5,017 nt of DNA, from NCBI GenBank assembly GCA_005885015.1, contig VAYG01000147.1, positions 1 to 5,017 of the forward strand, written 5' to 3'. Of this stretch, positions 1 to 5,017 are shown in pieces. A program made the translations under genes and the position numbers. Position 1 is the first letter of the stretch. Each line of letters begins with the position of its first letter. Origin of the DNA: Actinomycetota bacterium. Lineage in GTDB: Bacteria; Actinomycetota; UBA4738. The notes under the pieces are model-generated. The model was given only the letters and a program-made list of their open reading frames with translations. It was not told the DNA's origin and ran no database searches.

Positions 1-1
1 G

Positions 2-475
2 ATTCGCCAGAGCCCCGATGCGGGGACGAAGTTCCAGGAGGGGGCGGCCGTCACCCTGACGGTGAGCAAGGGACCACCGCCCGTGGAGGTCCCCACGCTC
101 GTGGGGCAGCCCCTCGCGGACGCCAAGGCCGCCCTCCGCGCGGTTGGCCTGAAGGCGAAGGAGAAGAAGGAGTTCTCCACCGACGTGCCTCGTGGCCACG
201 TGATCAGCACGGACCCACCAGCCGGGACGAGGCTGCCCAGGGGCTCGGAGGTCACGCTGGTCGTGTCCAAGGGGCCGAAGACGTTCGCCATGCCGAACGT
301 GGTGGGCATGTCGAGGGAGTCGGCCCAGGCCTTGCTGGAGAACCTTGGCCTGGTCGTGCACGTCGTCCCGATCCCCGGGACCCAGGGCGACCAGGTCGTG
401 TATCAGGATCCGAAGGCCGGACGGACCGTCCAGCAGGGGCAGACGGTCACGATCTACGTGACGGGCAACCAGTAG
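2..475 (+). CDS. PASTA-repeat C-terminus, probably of a PknB/StkP-type Ser/Thr protein kinase (5' partial)
   Basis: The reading frame is open from the left edge to TAG at 473-475 and gives 157 residues, so the true start lies outside the window. It holds the end of one PASTA repeat (residues 1-24, closing on VSKGP) and two complete repeats (about 27-91 and 93-156). Each complete repeat shows the family pattern: a (V/M)P-x-(L/V)-VG opening, a helix with an A-x-x-x-L pattern, a central DP-x-AG turn (DPPAG, DPKAG) and a closing G-x-x-V-T-(L/I) strand. PASTA domains sit outside the cell and bind muropeptide or uncrosslinked peptidoglycan. In Gram-positive bacteria and Actinomycetota, tandem PASTA repeats at a C-terminus mostly belong to transmembrane Ser/Thr kinases that control growth and division. 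The kinase and membrane parts are not visible, so the kinase assignment is inference; a penicillin-binding protein or stand-alone PASTA protein is possible. The protein ends directly after the last repeat. nfo starts 4 bases downstream, suggesting cotranscription. Confidence 0.87.
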   Translation: MRQSPDAGTKFQEGAAVTLTVSKGPPPVEVPTLVGQPLADAKAALRAVGLKAKEKKEFSTDVPRGHVISTDPPAGTRLPRGSEVTLVVSKGPKTFAMPNVVGMSRESAQALLENLGLVVHVVPIPGTQGDQVVYQDPKAGRTVQQGQTVTIYVTGNQ

Positions 476-479
476 CCAA

Positions 480-1451
480 GTGCGGATCGGCGCCCACGTC
501 CCCACCCGCGGTGGGCTGTTCGGGGCGATCGACTCGGCCAGGGCGTGCCGGGCCGAGGCCGCGCAGATCTGGGGCTCCAATCCCCGCGCCTGGGCCCCGC
601 CGTCGGTGCAGGCCGACGGCGCGCGGGAGTTCGGCCGGGCGTGGCGAGCCGCCGGCCTGGGCCCCCTGATCCTGCACTGCCCCTACATGGTGAACATCGC
701 CTCCCCCACCGCGGCCTTCCGCCGACGGTCGGTCCACCTGGCCACGGCCACCGTGGCCCTGGCCGAGACGATCGGAGCGGACGGGGTGGTCGTCCATGCC
801 GGGGCGGCGGGGGCGTCCACGGAACGAGGGAGGGCTGTGCGCGTGGCCGCTGCCTCGCTGCGGGCGATCGCGGGGGCCGCCCGGCACGCATCGGTCCTCG
901 TCGAGCTGACCGCGGGCGGGGCCGGATCGGTCGCGTCCACCTTCCCCGAGTTCCGGGAGCTCCTCGACGCGTGCGGCCGCCATCCGCGTCTGGCACTCTG
1001 CGCGGACACATGCCATCTGTTCGCCGTCGGCTACGCCCTCGACTCGGCGGGCGGGGTGAAGGCCTGCTTCGACGAGCTGCGGCGACTGCGCCTGTCGCGC
1101 CGGCTCCGGGTGATCCACGCGAACGACTCGAAGTTCCCCCGGGGCGCTCGTCGCGACAGCCACACCCACATCGGCCAGGGGTACATCGGCAAGGCCGGCT
1201 TCCGGGCCATCCTGTCCGACCCGGCCGTCCGCCGGTGCACCGTCATCTGCGAGACGCCCGGGAAGCTGGAGGATCACGCGCGGAACATCGCCACCCTCAA
1301 GCGGCTGGCCGGACTGTCGATCAGGATGTTCAGCAATCCACCCCGAGCCCGGCCCAGCGACAGGAGGGCCAGCACCCCCGAGATGATCGCCAGCACCAGC
1401 CCGATCTGCCGGCCCACCTCCCGCAGCGCCAGGACCTGGAAGCCGGCGTAG
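480..1451 (+). CDS. nfo: Endonuclease IV (AP endonuclease, TIM-barrel family) with an anomalous C-terminal tail
   Basis: Endonuclease IV cuts DNA 5' to abasic sites in base excision repair, using three metal ions (usually zinc). The protein opens with the family start M-RIGAHVPTRGG, which fixes the GTG at 480; no good Shine-Dalgarno precedes it, but the upstream stop is 4 bases away, so translational coupling is likely. All nine metal ligands are visible: H66 and Y69 (HCPYMVNIASP), H106 (VVHAG), E142 (VELTAG), D176 and H179 (DTCH), H213 (IHANDS), D226 and H228 (DSH), E258 (CETP). From memory of E. coli Nfo (H69, H109, E145, D179, H182, H216, D229, H231, E261), each ligand is offset by exactly three, so the barrel is intact and probably active. 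Family resemblance ends near residue 278 (LKRLAG), close to the usual length of about 280. The remaining 45 residues, rich in Arg, Ser and Pro, are encoded antisense to the convergent membrane gene and are probably run-on sequence. Confidence 0.94.
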   Translation: MRIGAHVPTRGGLFGAIDSARACRAEAAQIWGSNPRAWAPPSVQADGAREFGRAWRAAGLGPLILHCPYMVNIASPTAAFRRRSVHLATATVALAETIGADGVVVHAGAAGASTERGRAVRVAAASLRAIAGAARHASVLVELTAGGAGSVASTFPEFRELLDACGRHPRLALCADTCHLFAVGYALDSAGGVKACFDELRRLRLSRRLRVIHANDSKFPRGARRDSHTHIGQGYIGKAGFRAILSDPAVRRCTVICETPGKLEDHARNIATLKRLAGLSIRMFSNPPRARPSDRRASTPEMIASTSPICRPTSRSARTWKPA

Positions 1452-1654
1452 AGCTGGAGCAGGTTCGCTCCGAGCAGCAACAGCCCCAGGACGACCACGG
1501 GGCCGCGGGTCGCGGCAAAGACCACGACGAGGCCGAAGAGGATCCCCAGCGCCCCTCCCACGATCAACAGCACCCCCGCGGCCGTGACGATGCCCGGCCG
1601 GGAAGCCGGCGCCCGATCCGGCGGGGGCGGCACCTCGGGCGGGTAGCTGCTCAT
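1274..1654 (-). CDS. Small multi-pass membrane protein, function unknown, with a possibly altered C-terminus
   Basis: This 126-residue protein starts at ATG (1654), 9 bases after the stop of the molybdopterin oxidoreductase gene, so it is probably the last gene of that operon. Residues 1-20 are a proline-rich cytoplasmic-looking leader. Hydrophobic segments follow at about 21-47, 52-76 and 84-100. A further hydrophobic stretch begins at 106 (GGLLNILID) but breaks off after D113 into a polar tail ending in VAMFRA. This layout resembles small four-helix membrane proteins that are common and unnamed in Actinomycetota; I cannot give a function. The last 178 bases overlap the 3' end of nfo on the opposite strand. 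Because the apparent fourth helix is lost exactly where nfo also loses family resemblance, the C-terminus may be the product of a deletion or a one-base indel. Hydrophobicity and operon position support a real gene; the 3' end is uncertain. Confidence 0.72.
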   Translation of the reverse strand: MSSYPPEVPPPPDRAPASRPGIVTAAGVLLIVGGALGILFGLVVVFAATRGPVVVLGLLLLGANLLQLYAGFQVLALREVGRQIGLVLAIISGVLALLSLGRARGGLLNILIDSPASRLRVAMFRA

Positions 1655-1663
1655 CGGCGGGCT

Positions 1664-2287
1664 TCAGGGCTCCGATTCCGAGCCCTTGTCCTCCTGATAC
1701 GAGTACCGCTCCTCCCGCCACGGGTCGGCATGGGTGTGGTACCCGCGCACCTCCCAGAACCCCCGCTCGTTCCGGTCGACGAACTCCAGGCCGCGCAGCC
1801 ACTTGGCGCTCTTCCACGCGTACCGCTTGGGGACCACCAGCCGCAGGGGGAACCCGTGCTCGGGGGCCAGCGGCTCCCCGTTGTGGCCCCAGGCCAATAG
1901 GGCGTCGTCGTCGAGCACCGACTGGAGCGAGAGGTTCGACGTGTATCCGTACTCGCAGTGGGTGATGACCCAGTCCCCCTCGGCCTTGGGCCGGGCCCGT
2001 TCGGACAGGACTCGAACGGGCACACCCTCCCATTCGTTGTCGAGCGTGCTCCATCCCGTGACGCAGTGCATGTCCGCGGTCACCTTCGCCGGCCCCAGCG
2101 CCTTCAGCTCCGAGTAGCTGACCATGAAGGGGTTCTCCACGAGGCCGAACACCTTGAAGTCCCAGGAGGACTCGTCGAACCGCGGGATCGGCCCGTAGTG
2201 GAGGACCGGCCAGCCCTTCACCAGGCGCTGGCCCGGGGGAACGCGGGCGGCGATCTCCTCGGGGTACTTCGGTCCGAACAGCTTCAC
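1664..2287 (-). CDS. Sulfite-oxidase-like molybdopterin-dependent oxidoreductase
   Basis: This is a 207-residue protein of the oxidoreductase molybdopterin-binding domain family (COG2041, short sulfite-oxidase-like group, including YuiH-type proteins). C75 in MHCVTGWS is the expected cysteine ligand of molybdenum. Other family landmarks are GYTSNL (114-119), HGFPLRLVVPKRYAWKSAKW (144-163), which contributes to cofactor binding, and the C-terminal FWE-x-x-GYH and ADPW-x-E-x-RY (178-195). The length matches the short family members, which carry only the Mo domain: no heme domain, no C-terminal dimerisation domain. No Tat or Sec signal is seen, so it is probably cytoplasmic. The substrate is unknown; sulfite is not established for this subgroup, and S- or N-oxide reduction is equally possible. 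The GTG start at 2287 overlaps the TGA of the threonine aldolase gene (GTGA) and has a strong Shine-Dalgarno 9 bases upstream, so translational coupling is likely. No cofactor-synthesis genes are in the window. Confidence 0.92.
   Translation of the reverse strand: MKLFGPKYPEEIAARVPPGQRLVKGWPVLHYGPIPRFDESSWDFKVFGLVENPFMVSYSELKALGPAKVTADMHCVTGWSTLDNEWEGVPVRVLSERARPKAEGDWVITHCEYGYTSNLSLQSVLDDDALLAWGHNGEPLAPEHGFPLRLVVPKRYAWKSAKWLRGLEFVDRNERGFWEVRGYHTHADPWREERYSYQEDKGSESEP
2284..2287 (-). promoter_or_regulatory. Four-base stop/start overlap (GTGA) coupling ltaE to the molybdopterin oxidoreductase gene
   Basis: On the minus strand the bases GTGA contain both the GTG start of the oxidoreductase and the TGA stop of the threonine aldolase. 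Such overlaps normally mean termination-reinitiation coupling on a shared mRNA, which ties the output of the two proteins together. Confidence 0.8.
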
Positions 2288-3342
2288 CGGCGGGGACCTC
2301 CCCCGGCGACGCCGTCGATGACTCCTTGCCAGATCCTGACCGCCTCGCCGACGTCCTCGGCGGTCACGTCACGATGGGTCAGCATCCTGACCTTGTTCGC
2401 GACCACCGTCACCAGGAGCCCAGCGTCGCGAAGGCGGTCGCGCATCTCGAACGGCTCCACGCCGACGGCTCGTGTGTTGACGAACACGATGTTGGTCTCC
2501 ACGGCCGCCGGATCCACAGCCGCAGGCGTGCTCAGGGCGATCCCGTCGGCCAGGGCCCGGGCGTTGGCATGATCGAGGGTGAGCCGGCCCGGCCCGTCCT
2601 CCAGGGCCACCAGCCCCGCAGCGGCCATGATCCCCGCCTGGCGCCATGCCCCCCCGAACAGGATCTTCACCCGCCGGGCCTCCCGGATGAAATCCGCCGG
2701 TCCGCACAGGACCGACCCGATGGGCGCGCCCAGGCCCTTGGAGAGACAGAACATCAGGGCGTCGACCTCGGCCGTGTACTCGTGAACCGGGGTCTCCGAC
2801 GCGGCGCTGGCGTTGAAGATCCGGGCCCCGTCCAGGTAGACGGGGAGGCCCGCCTCCTGGGACACCTTCCGGATGGAACGGAGCTCCTCCACCGGCATGA
2901 CGGACCCGCCGCCCACCTGGTGGGTGTTCTCCACGGCGACGAGATCGACCACGTCAACGTCATACGGGTCGGGCTCGATCGCCGCGCCCACCGTCTCGGC
3001 CGTGAGCTGGCCTCGGTCCGCCCGGATCGGCTTGAACGCGATCCCTGACATCGCCGCGGCGGACGCCACCTCCACGCCCGCGATGTGGGCCGTCGCCTCG
3101 CACACCACCAGATGGCCCGACCGGACCAGGATGTGCATGGCGATCTCGTTCGCCATGGTCCCCGTGGCGACGTAGACGGCCTCGTCCTTCCCCGTGATCT
3201 CGGCGCAGCGCTGTTCGAGCCGGTTGACCGTGGGGTCGTCGCCGTACCAATCGTCGCCCACCTCGGCCTCGGCCATGGCCTTGCGCATCGCCGGCGTGGG
3301 AGTGGTGACCGTGTCGGAACGCAGGTCGATGGGGCGGGTCAC
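2284..3342 (-). CDS. ltaE: Low-specificity L-threonine aldolase (PLP-dependent)
   Basis: This enzyme cleaves L-threonine or L-allo-threonine to glycine and acetaldehyde in the cytoplasm, using pyridoxal phosphate (fold type I). I chose the GTG at 3342, giving 352 residues, because the family motif T-x-P-x-DLRSDT(V)T-P-T begins immediately after it and the length fits; the frame is open to 3618, but that extension resembles no part of the family. Landmarks: DLRSDTVTTPTPAMRKAM (6-23), VGDDWYGDDPTVNRLE (28-43), ATGTMAN (59-65), the E-x-x-x-H motif with H86 stacking on PLP, VENTH (137-141), YLDGARIFNA (169-178) with D171 expected to bind the pyridine nitrogen, and SKGLGAP (201-207) with K202 as the Schiff-base lysine. 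NKVRMLTH near residue 319 holds the likely carboxylate-binding arginine. It is the first gene of a three-gene operon whose second start overlaps its stop. A TATACT box 8 bases before the GTG suggests a leaderless mRNA. A related beta-eliminating lyase is less likely. Confidence 0.95.
   Translation of the reverse strand: MTRPIDLRSDTVTTPTPAMRKAMAEAEVGDDWYGDDPTVNRLEQRCAEITGKDEAVYVATGTMANEIAMHILVRSGHLVVCEATAHIAGVEVASAAAMSGIAFKPIRADRGQLTAETVGAAIEPDPYDVDVVDLVAVENTHQVGGGSVMPVEELRSIRKVSQEAGLPVYLDGARIFNASAASETPVHEYTAEVDALMFCLSKGLGAPIGSVLCGPADFIREARRVKILFGGAWRQAGIMAAAGLVALEDGPGRLTLDHANARALADGIALSTPAAVDPAAVETNIVFVNTRAVGVEPFEMRDRLRDAGLLVTVVANKVRMLTHRDVTAEDVGEAVRIWQGVIDGVAGGGPRR
2297..2304 (-). promoter_or_regulatory. 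Strong Shine-Dalgarno for the molybdopterin oxidoreductase
   Basis: The minus strand reads GGGGGAGG here, ending 9 bases before the GTG at 2287. It lies inside the last codons of ltaE, which encode Gly-Gly-Gly-Pro-Arg-Arg. It is the clearest ribosome binding site in the window and decides the start of the downstream gene. Confidence 0.7.
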
Positions 3343-3350
3343 GCTGGCCG

Positions 3351-3356
3351 AGTATA
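3351..3356 (-). promoter_or_regulatory. Candidate -10 box (TATACT) for the ltaE operon, implying a leaderless transcript
   Basis: The minus strand reads TATACT, one mismatch from TATAAT, in an otherwise very GC-rich stretch. Only 8 bases separate it from the GTG start at 3342, so transcription would begin at or within a base or two of the start codon. No Shine-Dalgarno is visible upstream of the GTG, which is consistent. No recognisable -35 is found at 16-18 bases spacing (CTCGGGG region), so the call rests on the -10 and its position. Confidence 0.45.
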
Positions 3357-3398
3357 GTGGGCCCTCGTGGCGTCCCCGAGCCGTGAGCTCGCGCTCAC

Positions 3399-3428
3399 TT
3401 GACGCGCGGGCTCCCGGTCGGGCATAAC
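3399..3428 (+). promoter_or_regulatory. Candidate sigma-70-type promoter for the membrane protein gene at 3458
   Basis: TTGACG at 3399-3404 matches the -35 consensus at five of six bases. After 18 bases, CATAAC at 3423-3428 matches four of six -10 positions. The expected transcription start is about 3435, shortly before a purine-rich Shine-Dalgarno. The pair lies in the divergent intergenic region, back to back with the proposed ltaE promoter. The -10 lacks the usual final T, so this is tentative. Confidence 0.35.
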
Positions 3429-3432
3429 CTCT

Positions 3433-3444
3433 GGGGAAGGGGGG
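3433..3444 (+). promoter_or_regulatory. Purine-rich ribosome binding region for the membrane protein gene at 3458
   Basis: GGGGAAGGGGGG ends 13 bases before the ATG at 3458. The spacing is somewhat long, but it is the only Shine-Dalgarno-like run here and supports the ATG over the in-frame-open GTG at 3399 in another frame. Confidence 0.45.
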
Positions 3445-3457
3445 TAAGCCCGCACAC

Positions 3458-3841
3458 ATGGCCACCGCAATCATCCTCATCGCGCTCGGGCTGTTGGGAC
3501 CCGTCGCGGCCATCCAGTGGCGAGAAGGACGCTGGCTGCGCCCGGCGGCCTGGATCATGCGACGGCTCTCGCCCCAGTTCCTGGCGGGGGTCCCCATGTT
3601 CGGAGTTCTGCTCATCACGATCGGGATCTCGCTGGTGTGGGCCCCGGGGATCCTGCTCGTCTTTCTCGCTTCGGTCGGGCTGCTGTGGGCGCTGTTCGCG
3701 ACGACGGAGCGGCGCGGACCGATCGTCCGGACCAGGCCGAATCCGCAGTCCCCCTCGGCTCCTTCCCAAGCGGATGAGGCCTCCCGGCCTTCTCAGCGGC
3801 AGCCGCAGCGCCACCCCACCCAGCGCCGCCGCGCCGGCTGA
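3458..3841 (+). CDS. Small three-segment membrane protein of unknown function
   Basis: This 127-residue protein is not recognised. It has a short N-terminal hydrophobic segment (about 2-19), a basic and aromatic loop (21-38, with WREGRWLRPAAWIMRR), and two adjacent hydrophobic segments (about 42-61 and 63-82) separated by a WAPG turn. The last 45 residues are a polar, unstructured-looking tail rich in Pro, Gln, Ser and Arg that ends in QRRRAG. The positive-inside rule places both the loop after segment 1 and the tail on the cytoplasmic side. The ATG at 3458 is favoured by the purine-rich run upstream and by starting directly at the first hydrophobic segment. The gene diverges from ltaE and converges on the phosphofructokinase gene with only three bases between the stop codons, so no separate terminator fits between them. 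Strong hydrophobic patterning, a plausible promoter and absence of a better overlapping frame support a real gene. Confidence 0.72.
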   Translation: MATAIILIALGLLGPVAAIQWREGRWLRPAAWIMRRLSPQFLAGVPMFGVLLITIGISLVWAPGILLVFLASVGLLWALFATTERRGPIVRTRPNPQSPSAPSQADEASRPSQRQPQRHPTQRRRAG

Positions 3842-3844
3842 CCT

Positions 3845-5017
3845 TCAGCCCTGGGCCGCGGTCCGGGCCCTGAGCACGTAGCCGTACCGGCGCCGGAACT
3901 CCTCCGGGCTCATCCGGGCAGCACGGGCGATCGCCCCGAGCTTGCCGGGATCGTCCAGATCGTCCTGCTCCAGGCGGATCATGTACTCGGTGGCGACCCG
4001 GTACATGCCGCTGTCGATGTTCACTTCTCGCGTCCGGGGCCGCCCCGTCTCCGGGTCGGTGAACGAGCCGAACGGCAGCGGCACCATCTGCTCCTCCTGG
4101 ATGGTGATCATCGCGCCGACCTCGTCGCGCCCCTCCGAGAGGAGCATCCGCAGGTAGTCGATGGCGCCGTAGCCGAGATCCCTGGTGTATTCGATGTCGA
4201 AGGGGATCGGGGCGGCGCATCGAAGCTCGTAGCCGATGTTCTTCGGGGTGATCGTGACCTTCTGTCCCCGCTCCCGGAATCGCGCCTTGACCAGGTCGGC
4301 CACCACGCCGTCCAGGTTCAGCTCCCCCAGCCGGATGTGGCCGTGCTCGTCGCGTTCGACGTCGGGCATGGCCTTCTTCAGGTCGTCCTCCTCCAGGCGC
4401 AGGGCGATCCCCTCGGACAGCACCACCACCCCGAAGGGCCGCCCGTGGGCCATTCGCTTGAGCATGGCCGCGTCGATGAGGTCGACCAGATGGTCCAGCC
4501 GGATGGGCTCGTCGAGAGGGAACTCCTCGGCGATGACCGTGAGGGTCGCCCCGGCGGCCTTGCCGATGCGCACGGCCAGATGGCCGGCCGACCGCCCCAT
4601 GGCCAGGACGAAGAACCACCGCTTCGTGGTGATGGCGTCGGTCATCAGGTTGTTGACGAGCTCGACACCCACGTGCCGAGCCGTCTGGAACCCGAACGTG
4701 GACACGCCCCGGGGCAGCGGCAGGTCGTTGTCGATCGTCTTCGGCACGTGGGCCACCTTGATGGCTCCGGCCGCAGCCTCGGCCACCTTCTGGGCGGAGT
4801 AGGCGGTGTCGTCGCCGCCGATGGTGACCAGGGCGTCGACCCCCAGTTCCCGGAGCGCCCGCACCGTGTTGGTCATGCGCCAAGCCGGGTCCTCGGCGCC
4901 GTCGTCGCGCACCGTTGGGTTGGCCCGGGATGTGAACAGGATGGACCCGCCCAACACGTGGATACGGGAGACGTCGGTGATCGTGAGCGGCTGCACCTTC
5001 GAGGTGTCGCCATTGAT
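3845..5017 (-). CDS. pfp: 6-phosphofructokinase, probably pyrophosphate-dependent (N-terminus beyond the window)
   Basis: Phosphofructokinase phosphorylates fructose 6-phosphate to fructose 1,6-bisphosphate in glycolysis. The frame is open through the right edge, so the 390 residues seen lack the start, including the N-terminal GGGD-x-(A/P)GLN phosphate loop; the GTG at 4996 is only an internal codon. Landmarks: GGSILFTSRANP (23-34), GGDDT (67-71), PKTIDND (92-98) with catalytic D96 and metal-binding D98, MGRSAGHLA (140-148), the SEG motif (201-203), and GYELRCAAPIPFD (262-274) with a sugar-phosphate-binding arginine. In ATP-dependent enzymes the first two motifs read GGDGS and PGTIDND; Asp in GGDD and Lys in PKTIDND are known to block the ATP alpha-phosphate site and mark pyrophosphate-dependent enzymes, which are reversible. 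ATP-using enzymes with some of these residues exist, so the phosphoryl donor is inferred. The gene ends three bases from the convergent membrane protein gene. pfkA would be the generic symbol. Confidence 0.93.
   Translation of the reverse strand: MNGDTSKVQPLTITDVSRIHVLGGSILFTSRANPTVRDDGAEDPAWRMTNTVRALRELGVDALVTIGGDDTAYSAQKVAEAAAGAIKVAHVPKTIDNDLPLPRGVSTFGFQTARHVGVELVNNLMTDAITTKRWFFVLAMGRSAGHLAVRIGKAAGATLTVIAEEFPLDEPIRLDHLVDLIDAAMLKRMAHGRPFGVVVLSEGIALRLEEDDLKKAMPDVERDEHGHIRLGELNLDGVVADLVKARFRERGQKVTITPKNIGYELRCAAPIPFDIEYTRDLGYGAIDYLRMLLSEGRDEVGAMITIQEEQMVPLPFGSFTDPETGRPRTREVNIDSGMYRVATEYMIRLEQDDLDDPGKLGAIARAARMSPEEFRRRYGYVLRARTAAQG

Noticed and set aside
62..64. GTG as the start of the PASTA protein
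   Set aside because: The frame is open to the left edge and the upstream residues complete an earlier PASTA repeat, so this is an internal valine.
545..1900. A 451-codon open frame on the plus strand
   Set aside because: It is low-complexity, shadows nfo and two minus-strand genes, and has no recognisable family.
447..2054. A 535-codon open frame on the minus strand across nfo, the membrane gene and part of the oxidoreductase gene
   Set aside because: Its translation is an Arg/Gly/Pro/Ala-rich sequence without domains and it crosses three better-supported genes; long spurious frames are expected at this GC content.
3343..3618. N-terminal extension of the threonine aldolase by 92 residues
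   Set aside because: The extension has no family similarity, would overlap the divergent membrane gene and its promoter, and the family N-terminus begins right after the GTG at 3342.
3399..3881. A 160-codon plus-strand frame over the membrane gene at 3458
   Set aside because: The translation is Ser/Arg/Gly-rich without hydrophobic patterning, while the frame starting at 3458 shows clear membrane segments.
3615..4883. A 422-codon minus-strand open frame overlapping the phosphofructokinase gene
   Set aside because: It is a frame-shifted shadow of the phosphofructokinase coding sequence, Arg/Gly/Ala-rich with no motifs.

Overview
This is a GC-rich, gene-dense bacterial chromosomal window of ordinary housekeeping and metabolic genes. 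Its very high GC content, many GTG starts, a PASTA-domain protein and a phosphofructokinase with pyrophosphate-type motifs fit a deep-branching, possibly uncultured, actinomycetotal lineage. This placement is inference from gene style only. I see no tRNA, rRNA, CRISPR array, insertion sequence or phage gene.

Layout: (1) 2-475 (+), the C-terminal PASTA repeats of a protein cut by the left edge, most likely a PknB/StkP-type Ser/Thr kinase. (2) 480-1451 (+), endonuclease IV (nfo), starting 4 bases after that stop. (3) A minus-strand operon read right to left: low-specificity L-threonine aldolase (3342-2284), a sulfite-oxidase-like molybdopterin oxidoreductase (2287-1664) and a small membrane protein (1654-1274). 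The first two overlap by four bases (GTGA) and the third follows after 9 bases. (4) A 115-base divergent intergenic region (3343-3457) with candidate promoters for both sides. (5) 3458-3841 (+), a three-segment membrane protein of unknown function. (6) 3845-5017 (-), a phosphofructokinase that runs off the right edge and lacks its extreme N-terminus here.

There are two tail-to-tail pairs. The membrane protein at 3458 and the phosphofructokinase are separated by only three bases. nfo and the small membrane protein overlap by 178 bases. In that overlap both proteins stop looking like their expected selves at the same place (about 1314-1318), which suggests a deletion or a one-base indel. This is the most notable anomaly in the window.

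The genes do not form one obvious pathway: envelope signalling, abasic-site repair, amino-acid metabolism, Mo-cofactor redox chemistry and glycolysis are simply packed together. I found no convincing new biological system.
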